Shown piece by piece: positions 41,268-50,855 of a stretch of DNA of 64,000 nt. Source of the stretch: JAYFQF01 sp034927285 (GTDB taxonomy: Bacteria > Bacillota > Peptococcia > DRI-13 > UBA5745). Each line of letters opens with the position of its first letter. The stretch's first letter is position 1. The stretch lies in assembly GCA_034927285.1 (NCBI GenBank), contig JAYFQF010000016.1:37967-101966 (forward strand), written 5' to 3'. The position numbers and the translations under genes were made by a program. Under the pieces are notes generated by a model. It ran no database searches and was not told the origin of the DNA. It worked only from the letters and a program-made list of their open reading frames with translations.

Positions 41268-42281
41268 GTGGGTAACTTGGCAAAACACAGCATCAAAGAT
41301 ACCGATTATCTTTTCGCCAGTGCCCGTATCAAAAGCATGGAGAAAAATCTCCTTTCCCGGGAAAAGCTGGAGCGCATGAGCGAGGCGAAATCCCTGGAGG
41401 AAGCCTTCAAGATCTTAAATGAAAACGGCTGGCCGGAGGTTTTGGCCCCCACTTTGCCCGCTACAGAAGAGATGCTGGCGGCCCGCCGCAGCGAGGCCTT
41501 TGCTTTGGTACGAAACATGGCGCCGGATAAGCGGCTGCCTGATGTGTTCCTGATCAAATATGACTACCATAATATTAAAACCATCCTGAAGGGCGAGGCC
41601 ACCGGCCAGGACCCTTTGCCTTTGCTGATCGAAGCCGGACGCATTCCCGGCCGCAGCCTGCTGGTTATGCTCAGGGAGGAAAACTACGCCGATCTGACCA
41701 AGACCATGGTAAGCGCTATCGCAGAGGCTAAGGATGTGCTGGCCAGGACCCAGGATCCCCAGCTTCTGGACTTTGTCCTGGACAAAGCCATGTACCGGGA
41801 TATGCTGGATATGGCCGGAGAATTCGGCTCCGACTATCTCACCGGATACGTACGCCTGATGATCGACAGTGTAAATCTGCGTACCGCCGTTCGTCTGCGC
41901 CGCATGGGCAAAGGCATCGAGCTTTTGCGCCACGCCCTGATTCCCGGAGGAAATATCGGGTCTTCCCGGCTGCTGAACGAGATCACTCCGGATCTGATCG
42001 AAACGATTTTCGGCGCTTCCTCCCTGGCTCCCGCCGCCGTGGCCGGCGCCGCCGCCCTGCGGGGAGAAGGCTCCCTGGCGGCTTTGGATCTGGCCTGTGA
42101 CGACGTTTTGCTCCGCTATCTCAAAGGGGCAAAATACGTCGCCTTCGGCGCGGAGCCTCTCATCGGCTATCTGGCGGCGGTGGAAGCCGAGCTGACCGCC
42201 GTCCGTACCGTGGTGGCCGGCCGCCTGGCGGATTTGAGCGCTGAAATGATTATAGAAAGGCTGAGGGAGACATATGTATAA
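41268..42281 (+). CDS. ntpC: V-type ATPase subunit C (d subunit)
   Basis: A 337-residue mostly helical protein that caps the c ring and couples it to the central stalk. Motifs such as DTDYLFASARIKSMEKNLLS near the start and LIGYLAAVEAELTAVRTVVA then SAEMIIERLRETYV at the end fit the family. The start is taken as GTG at 41268, 11 nt after the subunit E stop, with AAAGG close by; a TTG three codons on is possible. It overlaps the next gene by 8 nt. Confidence 0.92.
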   Translation: MGNLAKHSIKDTDYLFASARIKSMEKNLLSREKLERMSEAKSLEEAFKILNENGWPEVLAPTLPATEEMLAARRSEAFALVRNMAPDKRLPDVFLIKYDYHNIKTILKGEATGQDPLPLLIEAGRIPGRSLLVMLREENYADLTKTMVSAIAEAKDVLARTQDPQLLDFVLDKAMYRDMLDMAGEFGSDYLTGYVRLMIDSVNLRTAVRLRRMGKGIELLRHALIPGGNIGSSRLLNEITPDLIETIFGASSLAPAAVAGAAALRGEGSLAALDLACDDVLLRYLKGAKYVAFGAEPLIGYLAAVEAELTAVRTVVAGRLADLSAEMIIERLRETYV

Positions 42282-42588
42282 AATTGCTGTTATCGGCGAC
42301 CGGGAAAGCGCCCTGGGTTTTAAAGCATTAGGTCTGGAAACCGTATTTGCAGACACCGCAGACCAAGGGAAAGAAGCCCTGCACCGCCTGGCCGGCGAAG
42401 ACTGCGCCGTGATCTACATCACGGAACAGCTGGCCCGGAATATGCAGCAGGAAATCAGCCGCTACACCGACGAAGTAAAGCCGGCCATTATTTTAATTCC
42501 CGGCAAAGGCGGCTCCCTCGGTATCGGTATCGACAGCGTCCATAAAACGGTGGAACGGGCCGTCGGCGCCGATATTTTGAAAAACTGA
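42274..42588 (+). CDS. ntpG: V-type ATPase subunit F (NtpG)
   Basis: A 104-residue central-stalk subunit: MYKIAVIGDRESALGFKALG is the family opening, followed by CAVIYITEQLARNM and IILIPGKGGSLGIGID. It is a Rossmann-like small protein that binds the D subunit. It overlaps the end of the subunit C gene. The name NtpG follows E. hirae usage; other schemes call it subunit F. Confidence 0.94.
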   Translation: MYKIAVIGDRESALGFKALGLETVFADTADQGKEALHRLAGEDCAVIYITEQLARNMQQEISRYTDEVKPAIILIPGKGGSLGIGIDSVHKTVERAVGADILKN

Positions 42589-42631
42589 CCCGGTGATCCG
42601 GAAATCTAAATGAAAGCAGGTTGATGACAAT

Positions 42632-44404
42632 ATGGATACAGGCAGAATCTTAAAGGTCGCCGGTCCTTTGATCACCGCCACCGGCTTGAAGGAAGCCAAC
42701 ATGTACGACGTGGTTCGGGTTGGTTCTCAGAAGCTGATCGGCGAGATCCTGGAAATGCACGGCGACCAGGCCTCCATTCAGGTTTATGAAGAAACCGCCG
42801 GCATCGGCCCCGGCGATGTGGTGGAGACCACCGGCGCCCCCCTTTCCGTGGAATTGGGGCCCGGCATGATCGAAACCATTTACGACGGCATCCAGCGCCC
42901 TCTGGAAGCCATCCGGGCCATCGCCGGCCCCAGCATCACCCGGGGCATCCAGCTGCCTTCCATCAGCCGTGATAAGCTGTGGAAATTCGAACCTTTGGTA
43001 AGCGTGGGGGATCAGGTGACCGCCGGTGATTTCATCGGCGACGTTCAGGAAAATATCGTCATCCGCCACCATATCATGGTGCCCGTAGGCGTAGCCGGCG
43101 AAGTAGCGGAGATCCGGCAAGGGGAATTCAAAGTGGACCAGACGGTCTGCGTGATCAAGCAGGCCGGAGGCTCCCTGAAGGAGCTTTCCCTGATGCAGAA
43201 ATGGCCCGTCCGTATCGGCCGGCCCTACAAGGAAAAAACTCCTCCCAACACTCCCATGATGACGGGGCAGCGGGTCATCGACACCCTTTTCCCCATCGCC
43301 AAGGGCGGTACCGCCGCCGTACCCGGCCCCTTCGGTTCCGGTAAGACCGTGGTCCAGCATCAGCTGGCCAAATGGTCCGACGTGGAAATCGTGGTCTACA
43401 TCGGCTGCGGCGAGCGGGGCAATGAGATGACCGACGTTTTGCGGGAGTTCCCCGAGCTGAAGGACCCCCGTACCGGCGAAAGCCTGATGAAGCGTACGGT
43501 TTTGATCGCCAACACCTCCGACATGCCCGTGGCGGCCCGGGAGGCTTCCGTTTACACCGGCATCACCATTGCCGAATACTTCCGCGACATGGGCTATTCC
43601 GTAGCCGTTATCGCCGACTCCACCTCCCGCTGGGCCGAGGCCCTCAGGGAAATGTCCGGACGTCTGGAAGAAATGCCCGGCGAAGAAGGCTACCCTGCCT
43701 ACCTGACTTCCCGGCTGGCCCAGTTCTATGAGCGGGCCGGTTCCGTAAAATGCCTGGGCAGCCGGGACCGGGAAGCTTCCCTCACCGCCATCGGCGCCGT
43801 GTCGCCCCCCGGCGGCGATATCTCCGAGCCGGTGTCCCAGGCTACCCTGCGTATTGTCAAGGTATATTGGGGTCTGGACGCCAGCCTGGCTTACGCCCGC
43901 CACTTCCCGGCTATCAACTGGCTGAACAGTTACTCCCTTTACGAGGGCCGCCTGGAGAAGTGGTTCAATGAAAACGTAAATAAGAACTTCATGGCCCAGC
44001 GGGCGGAAACCATGCAGATCCTGCAGCAGGAAAGCGAATTGAACGAAATCGTCCGGCTGGTAGGCATCGACTCCCTTTCTCCCCAGGACCGGCTGACCAT
44101 GGAAACGGCCCGGATGATCCGGGAAGACTTCCTGCAGCAAAACGCCTTTGTGGAGACCGACTCTTATACCTCTTTCGGTAAGCAATATAAGCTTCTGGAA
44201 GTCATCATCACTTACAATCATCTGGGGAAGGAAGCGTTGAAAGCCGGCGCCAGAATGGAAGACATTTTCACCATCCCCGCCAGGGACCGGATCAGCCGGG
44301 CCAAGGATGCGGACCAGTCGGTCTACGAAAAGGTCTACGGGGAAATCCTGCAGCAGATGAAAGAGCAGATCAACGCTCTGACCGCACAAGGGGGTGACCG
44401 CTAA
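42632..44404 (+). CDS. ntpA: V-type ATPase catalytic subunit A
   Basis: The 590-residue catalytic subunit of the V1 head. The P-loop is [13 protein letters not shown] (about residues 231-243), followed by the A-type stretch [20 protein letters not shown] with the catalytic Glu, and [20 protein letters not shown] (Walker B). The non-homologous insert typical of A subunits is present (about residues 110-200, [17 protein letters not shown]). All catalytic residues are intact. The stop overlaps the next start as TAATG. Confidence 0.97.
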   Translation: MDTGRILKVAGPLITATGLKEANMYDVVRVGSQKLIGEILEMHGDQASIQVYEETAGIGPGDVVETTGAPLSVELGPGMIETIYDGIQRPLEAIRAIAGPSITRGIQLPSISRDKLWKFEPLVSVGDQVTAGDFIGDVQENIVIRHHIMVPVGVAGEVAEIRQGEFKVDQTVCVIKQAGGSLKELSLMQKWPVRIGRPYKEKTPPNTPMMTGQRVIDTLFPIAKGGTAAVPGPFGSGKTVVQHQLAKWSDVEIVVYIGCGERGNEMTDVLREFPELKDPRTGESLMKRTVLIANTSDMPVAAREASVYTGITIAEYFRDMGYSVAVIADSTSRWAEALREMSGRLEEMPGEEGYPAYLTSRLAQFYERAGSVKCLGSRDREASLTAIGAVSPPGGDISEPVSQATLRIVKVYWGLDASLAYARHFPAINWLNSYSLYEGRLEKWFNENVNKNFMAQRAETMQILQQESELNEIVRLVGIDSLSPQDRLTMETARMIREDFLQQNAFVETDSYTSFGKQYKLLEVIITYNHLGKEALKAGARMEDIFTIPARDRISRAKDADQSVYEKVYGEILQQMKEQINALTAQGGDR

Positions 44405-45780
44405 TGATTAAGGAATACCGCACAATACAGGAAGTGGCCGGTCCGCTGATGCTGGTCAGTGAAGTAGAAAACGTCACCTATGACGAGCTGGGGGAAATTC
44501 AGCTGCCCGACGGCTCCATCCGCCGCTGCAAGGTGCTGGAAATCAACGGCACCAACGCTTTGGTCCAGCTCTTTGAAAGCTCCGCCGGAATCAACCTGGC
44601 CGGTTCCATGGTCCGTTTTCTGGGCCACGGCACCGAGCTGGCCGTATCTGAGGATATGCTGGGCCGGGTATTTGACGGCATGGGAAATCCCATCGACGGC
44701 GGCCCCGCTATTTTAGCCGAGAAAAAGCTGAATATTAACGGCGTAGCCACCAATCCGGCGGCCCGGGACTATCCCAACGAGTTCATCCAGACCGGCGTAT
44801 CGGCCATCGACGGCCTGAACACTCTGGTCCGGGGCCAGAAGCTGCCGGTATTTTCCGGTTCCGGCCTGCCCCACGCCGATTTAGGGGCCCAGATCGCCCG
44901 CCAGGCCAAGGTGCTGACCGGCGACTCCAAATTTGCCGTCGTATTCGCCGCCGTAGGCATCACCTTCGAGGAAGCCGACTTCTTCATCTCCGACTTCAAA
45001 AAAACCGGCGCCATCGACCGGACGATTCTGTTTATGAACCTGGCCAACGACCCCGCTATCGAGCGTATCGCCACCCCCCGTATGGCCCTGACCGCCGCCG
45101 AATATCTGGCCTTTGACAAGGGGATGCAGGTGCTGGTCATCATCACCGATATCACCAACTATGCCGAGGCCCTGCGTGAAGTGTCCGCCGCCCGTAAAGA
45201 GGTGCCGGGCCGCCGCGGTTATCCCGGCTATCTTTATACCGACTTAGCCACCATGTACGAGCGGGCCGGACGCCGGCTGGGCTTCGAGGGGTCCATCACC
45301 ATGATCCCCATCCTGACCATGCCGGAGGATGACAAGACTCATCCCATCCCCGACCTGACCGGTTATATCACGGAAGGTCAGATCATCCTGTCCCGTGAGC
45401 TTTACCGCAAAGGCTTAAAACCCCCCATCGACGTTTTGCCCTCCCTTTCCCGTCTGAAAGACAAAGGGATCGGCGCCGGCAAAACCCGGGAGGACCACGC
45501 CAACACCATGAACCAGCTCTTTGCCGCCTACGCCAGAGGCAAGGACGCCAAGGAACTGATGACTATCCTGGGCGAAGCGGCTCTGACGGAAGTGGATAAG
45601 AAATACGCCAGATTCGCCGACGAGTTTGAGAAGCGCTATGTTTCCCAGGGTTATGAAACCAACCGGACCATCCAGGAGACCCTGGATCTGGGCTGGGAGC
45701 TTCTCACGATCCTGCCCAAGAACGAATTAAAGCGGATCAAGCCGGAAATGATCGAAAAATACTGGCCCGTCAAAGAGTAA
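44404..45780 (+). CDS. ntpB: V-type ATPase regulatory subunit B
   Basis: The 458-residue non-catalytic partner of subunit A. It lacks a full Walker A (the place reads [18 protein letters not shown]), as expected, and has [40 protein letters not shown] and [20 protein letters not shown]. It ends with [10 protein letters not shown]. It is directly coupled to subunit A by overlap of stop and start codons. Confidence 0.97.
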   Translation: MIKEYRTIQEVAGPLMLVSEVENVTYDELGEIQLPDGSIRRCKVLEINGTNALVQLFESSAGINLAGSMVRFLGHGTELAVSEDMLGRVFDGMGNPIDGGPAILAEKKLNINGVATNPAARDYPNEFIQTGVSAIDGLNTLVRGQKLPVFSGSGLPHADLGAQIARQAKVLTGDSKFAVVFAAVGITFEEADFFISDFKKTGAIDRTILFMNLANDPAIERIATPRMALTAAEYLAFDKGMQVLVIITDITNYAEALREVSAARKEVPGRRGYPGYLYTDLATMYERAGRRLGFEGSITMIPILTMPEDDKTHPIPDLTGYITEGQIILSRELYRKGLKPPIDVLPSLSRLKDKGIGAGKTREDHANTMNQLFAAYARGKDAKELMTILGEAALTEVDKKYARFADEFEKRYVSQGYETNRTIQETLDLGWELLTILPKNELKRIKPEMIEKYWPVKE

Positions 45781-45792
45781 GGAGGGGGTTTT

Positions 45793-46485
45793 ATGGCTCG
45801 CCTGAATGTAAACCCCACCCGGATGGAGCTGACCCGGCTGAAAAAGCGCCTGGTCACCGCCCGCCGGGGCCATAAGCTGTTGAAAGACAAGCGGGATGAA
45901 CTGATGCGCCAGTTCCTGGAGATCGTCCGCCAGAACCTGGTCCTCCGGGAAAAGGTAGAGGAATCCCTGCTGAAGGCCCATAAGAGCTTCACCGTAGCCT
46001 CGGCGGTCATGTCGCCGGAGATGCTGGAGGAAGCCCTGATGTATCCCAAGCAGTCGGTATCTCTGGAGCTCAGCCTGAAAAATATCATGTCGGTAAACGG
46101 TCCGGTCTATGATTTCCAGACCAAGAGCTCCGATCCCTCGGAGATTTTTCCCTACGGTTTTGCCACCACCAGCGGCGAACTGGACGACGCGGTCCTTTAT
46201 CTCTCCGAGACCTTCCAGGCCATGCTGGAGCTGGCCCAGATGGAAAAAACAGCCCAAATGCTGGCCCAGGAGATCGAGAAAACCCGCCGCCGGGTAAACG
46301 CCCTGGAATACGTCATGATCCCCCAGCTGGAAGAAACCATTAAATATATCCTGATGAAGCTGGATGAAAACGAGCGGGGCAACACCACCCGTTTGATGAA
46401 AGTCAAGGATATGATGCTGGAGCAGGCCCGGGAGGAAGCCCGCCGCCGCGACGGAGCGGTCCTGGCGGGAGCCGCCGGGAAATAG
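45793..46485 (+). CDS. ntpD: V-type ATPase subunit D (central rotor shaft)
   Basis: A 230-residue helical hairpin protein, the rotor axle: [20 protein letters not shown] at the start, [20 protein letters not shown], and the returning helix [20 protein letters not shown] are family hallmarks. GGAGGGGG precedes the ATG at 45793. It is the last gene, followed at once by a strong terminator. The operon order F-I-K-E-C-G-A-B-D equals the E. hirae ntp order without the trailing ntpH and ntpJ. Confidence 0.96.
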   Translation: MARLNVNPTRMELTRLKKRLVTARRGHKLLKDKRDELMRQFLEIVRQNLVLREKVEESLLKAHKSFTVASAVMSPEMLEEALMYPKQSVSLELSLKNIMSVNGPVYDFQTKSSDPSEIFPYGFATTSGELDDAVLYLSETFQAMLELAQMEKTAQMLAQEIEKTRRRVNALEYVMIPQLEETIKYILMKLDENERGNTTRLMKVKDMMLEQAREEARRRDGAVLAGAAGK

Positions 46486-46507
46486 CGCAAAAAAGTCCAG
46501 GCATACT

Positions 46508-46557
46508 AAAAAAAGCTTTCCCCAAAGGTCCCGAGGACCTGGGGAAAGCTTTTTTTA
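46508..46557 (+). terminator. Terminator of the V-type ATPase operon
   Basis: A long stem of about 20 bp: AAAGCTTTCCCCA and AGGTC pair with GACCT and TGGGGAAAGCTTT around CCGAG, followed by a T-run. Confidence 0.95.
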
Positions 46558-46765
46558 TTCAGACAATCCCGAGCCGGCAGCAGGGTTTATCCTCTGCGTA
46601 CTCTATCGTATTTTTATTGTAGTTTTCACTAAAACAAACAGTTTTACAAGCGTTTTTATCTATACTACCATAAAGGCAAATCCCGGTCATTCTATATAGC
46701 CAAGCTTGGGAAGCCATAAAAATATATCATTGCTGTGGATTAATAAACGATGAGGAGGAAGAATT

Positions 46766-47917
46766 ATGGAAAAGTTCAGTCAAATGAAATTCGGCACTCG
46801 CGCGATCAAAGCGGGAGAAGGTCCGGATTCCGCTACCAAGGCGCTGAATACGCCCATCTATGAGACAACGGCCTATGCCTACGCTTCTACCCGGGACTTT
46901 GAAGCCGGCATCGTCGACGCAATGAGCTGGCAGCCGGGGGCATGCCTCTACAGCCGGACCACGAACCCGACGACTATGGCCCTGGAGCGGAAAATCGCTT
47001 CCCTGGAGGGCGCCGAGGACGCCGCCGTCACCGCTTGCGGCATGGGCGCCGTGAATCTGGCATTGCTGAGTAATCTGAATGCCGGCGACCATTGCATTGC
47101 TTCCAGTGACATCTTTATCTGTACAAGGACTTCCCTGGATGATATCCTTCCTTCGAAGGGCATCGAGGTAACTAAAGTTGACGTTACCGATGTGGCGAAT
47201 ATCGAAAAGAATCTTCGTCCGAATACCAAGGTCATTTATATTGAGGAATTGTCTAACCCTCGTCTCGAACTGGCAGATCTCTCCAAGATCGCCGGGATCG
47301 CACATAAAAATAACATTAAGTTCATCGTGGATAACACGTTCCTGTCTCCCTATCTGCTGAGGCCTCTGGAATTTGGCGCCGATATGGTGGTTCATTCCGG
47401 CACCAAGTACATCGTCGGCCATGGCGACGCTCTGTGCGGCGTTGCTGCCGGCCCAAAAGAGATGGTGGACCGGGTTCGCTATTATAATGATAACCTGGGC
47501 ACCCACATCAGCCCCTTTGATTCCTGGCTGGCTCTGCGGGGCGTGCGTACGCTGCACCTGCGGCTTAAGGCTCAGTCCGAGAATGCGCTGGCCATCGCAA
47601 AGTACCTGGAAGCCAGACCGGAAGTGGAGTTCGTGTTGTATCCCGGTCTGGCAAGCCATCCTCAGCACCAGTTGGCGAAAACGATGCTCAAAAAAGGGTT
47701 CGGCGGTATGGTCTCCTTCCATCTGAGGGGTGGTTACGAGGCAATGGAGAAGTTTGTTGACAGCGTTCAGATTCCGCCGATTGCCACCAGCCTTGGCGAT
47801 GTTCAGACCCTGATCCATCCAAAGCAGCATGACGGCAATTTGATTCGTCTTTCTGTCGGCTGCGAGGAAATTGAGGACCTGCTGGCGGATTTCGACCAGG
47901 CCTTCGCTCAGCGCTAA
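46766..47917 (+). CDS. Cys/Met-metabolism PLP enzyme (methionine gamma-lyase / cystathionine gamma-synthase-like)
   Basis: A 383-residue fold-type I PLP enzyme. Key motifs are CLYSRTTNPTTMALERKIAS (Tyr and Arg that bind PLP phosphate of the neighbour subunit), ACGMGAVNLALLS, FIVDNTFLSPYLLRPLEFGA and the PLP lysine in HSGTKYIVGHGDALCG. The family includes cystathionine synthase, beta- and gamma-lyases, methionine gamma-lyase and O-acetylhomoserine sulfhydrylase; the sequence alone does not settle which. The next genes are an AGCS amino-acid symporter and a LysR regulator, which favours catabolism of an imported amino acid. GAGGAGGAAG precedes the ATG at 46766. The base composition is a little less GC-rich than neighbouring operons. 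Confidence 0.88.
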   Translation: MEKFSQMKFGTRAIKAGEGPDSATKALNTPIYETTAYAYASTRDFEAGIVDAMSWQPGACLYSRTTNPTTMALERKIASLEGAEDAAVTACGMGAVNLALLSNLNAGDHCIASSDIFICTRTSLDDILPSKGIEVTKVDVTDVANIEKNLRPNTKVIYIEELSNPRLELADLSKIAGIAHKNNIKFIVDNTFLSPYLLRPLEFGADMVVHSGTKYIVGHGDALCGVAAGPKEMVDRVRYYNDNLGTHISPFDSWLALRGVRTLHLRLKAQSENALAIAKYLEARPEVEFVLYPGLASHPQHQLAKTMLKKGFGGMVSFHLRGGYEAMEKFVDSVQIPPIATSLGDVQTLIHPKQHDGNLIRLSVGCEEIEDLLADFDQAFAQR

Positions 47918-47946
47918 GTCTTCTGATAGGAAAAAACTTGACCAAA

Positions 47947-48004
47947 GCAAATGCCGGGTGTTCAATTTTTCAAAAACAGAACTCATTGTTCGCCCGGCAT
48001 TTGC
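47947..48004. repeat. 12-bp perfect inverted repeat after the PLP-enzyme gene
   Basis: GCAAATGCCGGG (47947-47958) and CCCGGCATTTGC (47993-48004) around a 34-nt AT-rich loop. It starts about 30 nt after the stop codon, lies between two co-oriented genes and has no T-run. Confidence 0.7.
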
Positions 48005-48153
48005 CTTAAGCATTCGATTCCGCTCCCTGCCGCGGACACAGCCCGGATAGGTTTTCTTAGGTTTTTTTCGCACTCTGGTTTTCCCCAGTCCAGACCCCGA
48101 AGATATGCAGCCATCATACCATTCAATCCGTAAATAAGTGAGGAGGGAATATT

Positions 48154-49635
48154 GTGGGTTTTGTGACATTTCTGGAAAAAGCGGTCGGCTTTTTATGGGG
48201 GACCCCCTTAATCGTTCTTGTCCTTGGTTCCGGAGCCCTGTTTACTATCGGGTCCGGCTTTTTCCAATTCAGGCATTTTCATTATTTCATGAGTAAGACC
48301 TTTGGCTCACTTTTCAAGAAAGAAGAACACGAGGTAGGGGCAGGCCATGTGAGCGCTTTTACCGCAATTGCAACCGCTATTGGCGGCGCCGTGGGCGTAG
48401 GCAATATCGGCGGCGTTGCCACCGCCATCGCGGTGGGCGGTCCCGGCGCTCTGTTTTGGCTGTGGGTAGCCGCCCTTCTCGGCATGGCGCTGAAATCCGC
48501 GGAGGTAAGCCTTGCCGTATACTATAGAAACATTGATGAAAACGGCGAGCCTTACGGCGGCCCCACCTATTATATCCAAAAGGGGATCAGCCGGCTGCTG
48601 CCCGCTAAATTAGCGAAGATTGCCACGGTCCTTGCCGTGGTTTTCGGCGTAGGCTTTTCCTGTAACTTTTTCTCCGGTGTGCAAGGCTATACCATTGCCG
48701 AAGGATTTACCTCCGCATTTAATATTCCCATTATCACATTCGGCATCATTTACAGCATTGTCGTTTGGATCATTGTCTTAGGCGGCGGAAGACGGGTTGT
48801 GGAATTTGCCGGAAAGGTTGTCCCGGTAATGATCGTGTTTTTTGTCGCGCTTGCCCTTGGCATTATTCTTCTGAATATTACAAAGCTTCCCGGCGCCCTG
48901 GCCCTGGTCTTCAAAAGTGCCTTTACCGGCACGGCTGCCGTCGGCGGCTTCGCCGGCGCGGCGGCCTCAAAAGCCATCCAGAACGGAATTGCCCGCTCTG
49001 TTTTCAGTAATGAGGCAGGGCAGGGTTCCTCGACCATGGTCCATTCTCAGGCCAAGGTGGAGCATCCTGTCCGCCAGGGACTTTGGGGCATGTTTGAAGT
49101 GTTCGTGGACACGATGGTGGTTTGCACCGTCATGTCTCTGGCCATCATCCTCAGCGGCGTATGGTCTTCCGGGGTCCAGGGCGCGGCATTGTCGGTTTCC
49201 GCTTTCGGCACGGTGTACGGAAACCTTGGCAGCAAATTCGTCGCCATCGCGATCCTGCTCTTTGGCATCACCACCCAGACCGGCTGGTTCCTTTACTATG
49301 ACGTGCTGCTGCGTCACGCCCTGCACAAAAATATCAGGCTCAAAAATCGGATCATTATGTTCTTCAGATTGATCTATCCTTTGCCGAGCCTGATCACCAT
49401 CATTTATACCACCAGGAACGGCCTGCCGACAGGTACCGTCTGGCTGCTGACCGACTTCCTCTGCGCCATTCCCACCACTCTGAATATCATATGCGTGATC
49501 GCTTTGAGCGGAGTCTATTTCAAACTGGTTAAAGACTACAAGGCCCGTTACATGGGAATCGGCACGGTTGATCCTGACTTTAAGGTATTTTATGAGGAAA
49601 CCGGATATCAGGAAGGTTCCACCCTGGAAAGTTAA
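48154..49635 (+). CDS. Alanine/glycine:cation symporter (AGCS family)
   Basis: A 493-residue membrane protein with about ten to eleven helices that brings in alanine, glycine or a similar amino acid with Na+ or H+. Hallmarks are FTAIATAIGGAVGVGNIGGV, GGPGALFWLWVAALLGMALK, NGEPYGGPTYYIQKGIS, and SVFSNEAGQGSSTMVHSQA, which is the family signature. The start is GTG at 48154 with GAGGAGGG upstream. It follows the PLP enzyme gene and precedes a LysR gene, all on the plus strand. Confidence 0.94.
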   Translation: MGFVTFLEKAVGFLWGTPLIVLVLGSGALFTIGSGFFQFRHFHYFMSKTFGSLFKKEEHEVGAGHVSAFTAIATAIGGAVGVGNIGGVATAIAVGGPGALFWLWVAALLGMALKSAEVSLAVYYRNIDENGEPYGGPTYYIQKGISRLLPAKLAKIATVLAVVFGVGFSCNFFSGVQGYTIAEGFTSAFNIPIITFGIIYSIVVWIIVLGGGRRVVEFAGKVVPVMIVFFVALALGIILLNITKLPGALALVFKSAFTGTAAVGGFAGAAASKAIQNGIARSVFSNEAGQGSSTMVHSQAKVEHPVRQGLWGMFEVFVDTMVVCTVMSLAIILSGVWSSGVQGAALSVSAFGTVYGNLGSKFVAIAILLFGITTQTGWFLYYDVLLRHALHKNIRLKNRIIMFFRLIYPLPSLITIIYTTRNGLPTGTVWLLTDFLCAIPTTLNIICVIALSGVYFKLVKDYKARYMGIGTVDPDFKVFYEETGYQEGSTLES

Positions 49636-49690
49636 GCGGTGAGAGCCAATCTCCATCTTTTAGCGAAAGCCTGAGAAAAGCAGGTCCGTA

Positions 49691-49727
49691 AAGCTCACCG
49701 GGACTCTCCGGAAGTCTCGGTGAGCTT
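49691..49727 (+). terminator. Terminator-like hairpin after the AGCS gene
   Basis: AAGCTCACCGGGACT pairs with AGTCTCGGTGAGCTT over 15 bp (one G-U pair) around a 7-nt loop. No T-run. Confidence 0.6.
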
Positions 49728-49882
49728 GGCTTAAAGTAAAATATTAATCGTTACGGGAGACAAAAGAAGAAAAAAAAGGGAAAACTATCTTCCCAGCCGG
49801 GAGACAAACAGATAAAATTAATTTGCCGCAAAAACGATGATGACCCACTGCCAAAAAATGCTGTGCTTCGAGGTATCGCAAG

Positions 49883-50794
49883 ATGAACTTTATGAGTATG
49901 GAATATTTCATGGCGGTAGCCGCTAAGAGAAACATTACAAAAGCGGCCGAAGAACTGCACATCACCCAGCAAACCCTGAGCGCTCATATTGCCGCCATTG
50001 AAAAAGAACTGGCCTGCCGATTGATCGTCCGCAGCAATCCGCTGGAGCTCACTTATGCCGGAGAGGTATTCTTGCGGTATGCCTCCGATATTTACGAAAG
50101 CTATCAGGCCCTGTGGAATGAATTCAATGACTTGACCAACAATCAACGGGGCAAGCTGCTGGTAGGGATTAATTACGCAAGAAGACGCGCCATTATGCCG
50201 GGAATCATTGCGGCATTTCAATCTGCGTATCCCAATATTGAAGTGCGTTTGCTGGAAGGCGACAACAGTTCTCTGCATAAAGGCCTGATCAACAAGGATA
50301 TCGATCTGGCTGTCGCCCGCTTCCCTGAATCCCTTGCCGGTATGGAGATACGCGACTTCTACAAAGAAGAAGTCGTCATGCTGGTGCCGGCCCAGTTGCT
50401 GCCAAAGGGCAAACCCGGGGATAGCTTCTATATAAACGATCTGTCTGAATTCAGCCTTTATCCGTTTATTCTGGGAAGTCCTCATGACGTCGCCAGTCAG
50501 ATCGGCAGAAACATGATGATGAAATCCGGTTTCCAGCCGATTGTTAAAGCGCAGTCCGCTAATGTTGAAACGCTTCTCGGCCTTTGCGCCAGGGGCATAG
50601 GGATATGCTTTTGTCCCGAAAGCCTGGCACATGTGACGCTGACCGATAATCAGCTTCGTCAGATGCGAATCTATCATTTCAATACCGAAGCCACTTACCC
50701 GATTCGTTTCGGCTACCGTAAAGGTTCCTACCAATGGAGGATCATCTCTGAGTTCATCCGAATCGCTTTGGAAGAAAGGAGCGGGCGGCAATAG
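49883..50794 (+). CDS. LysR-family transcriptional regulator
   Basis: A 303-residue regulator. The N-terminal winged helix is MNFMSMEYFMAVAAKRNITK, AAEELHITQQTLSAHIAAIE and LIVRSNPLELTYAGEVF, followed by a periplasmic-binding-like effector domain (residues about 90-290: GKLLVGINYARRRAIMPGII, DIDLAVARFPESLAGMEIRD). LysR proteins commonly control adjacent transport and catabolic genes, here the AGCS symporter and the PLP enzyme. The effector is unknown. It is convergent with wecB. Confidence 0.92.
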   Translation: MNFMSMEYFMAVAAKRNITKAAEELHITQQTLSAHIAAIEKELACRLIVRSNPLELTYAGEVFLRYASDIYESYQALWNEFNDLTNNQRGKLLVGINYARRRAIMPGIIAAFQSAYPNIEVRLLEGDNSSLHKGLINKDIDLAVARFPESLAGMEIRDFYKEEVVMLVPAQLLPKGKPGDSFYINDLSEFSLYPFILGSPHDVASQIGRNMMMKSGFQPIVKAQSANVETLLGLCARGIGICFCPESLAHVTLTDNQLRQMRIYHFNTEATYPIRFGYRKGSYQWRIISEFIRIALEERSGRQ

Positions 50795-50855
50795 CCGTCC
50801 GCTCCCTGATTTTTCATCCAAAAGAAATGATCGTAAAAATTCCCAATTGAAATCG

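Noticed and set aside
42650..44389. Long open frame (579 codons) on the minus strand opposite the V-type ATPase A subunit
   Set aside because: It mirrors a fully conserved gene on the other strand, has no ribosome binding site and no recognisable domain. GC-rich third positions make such shadow frames common here.
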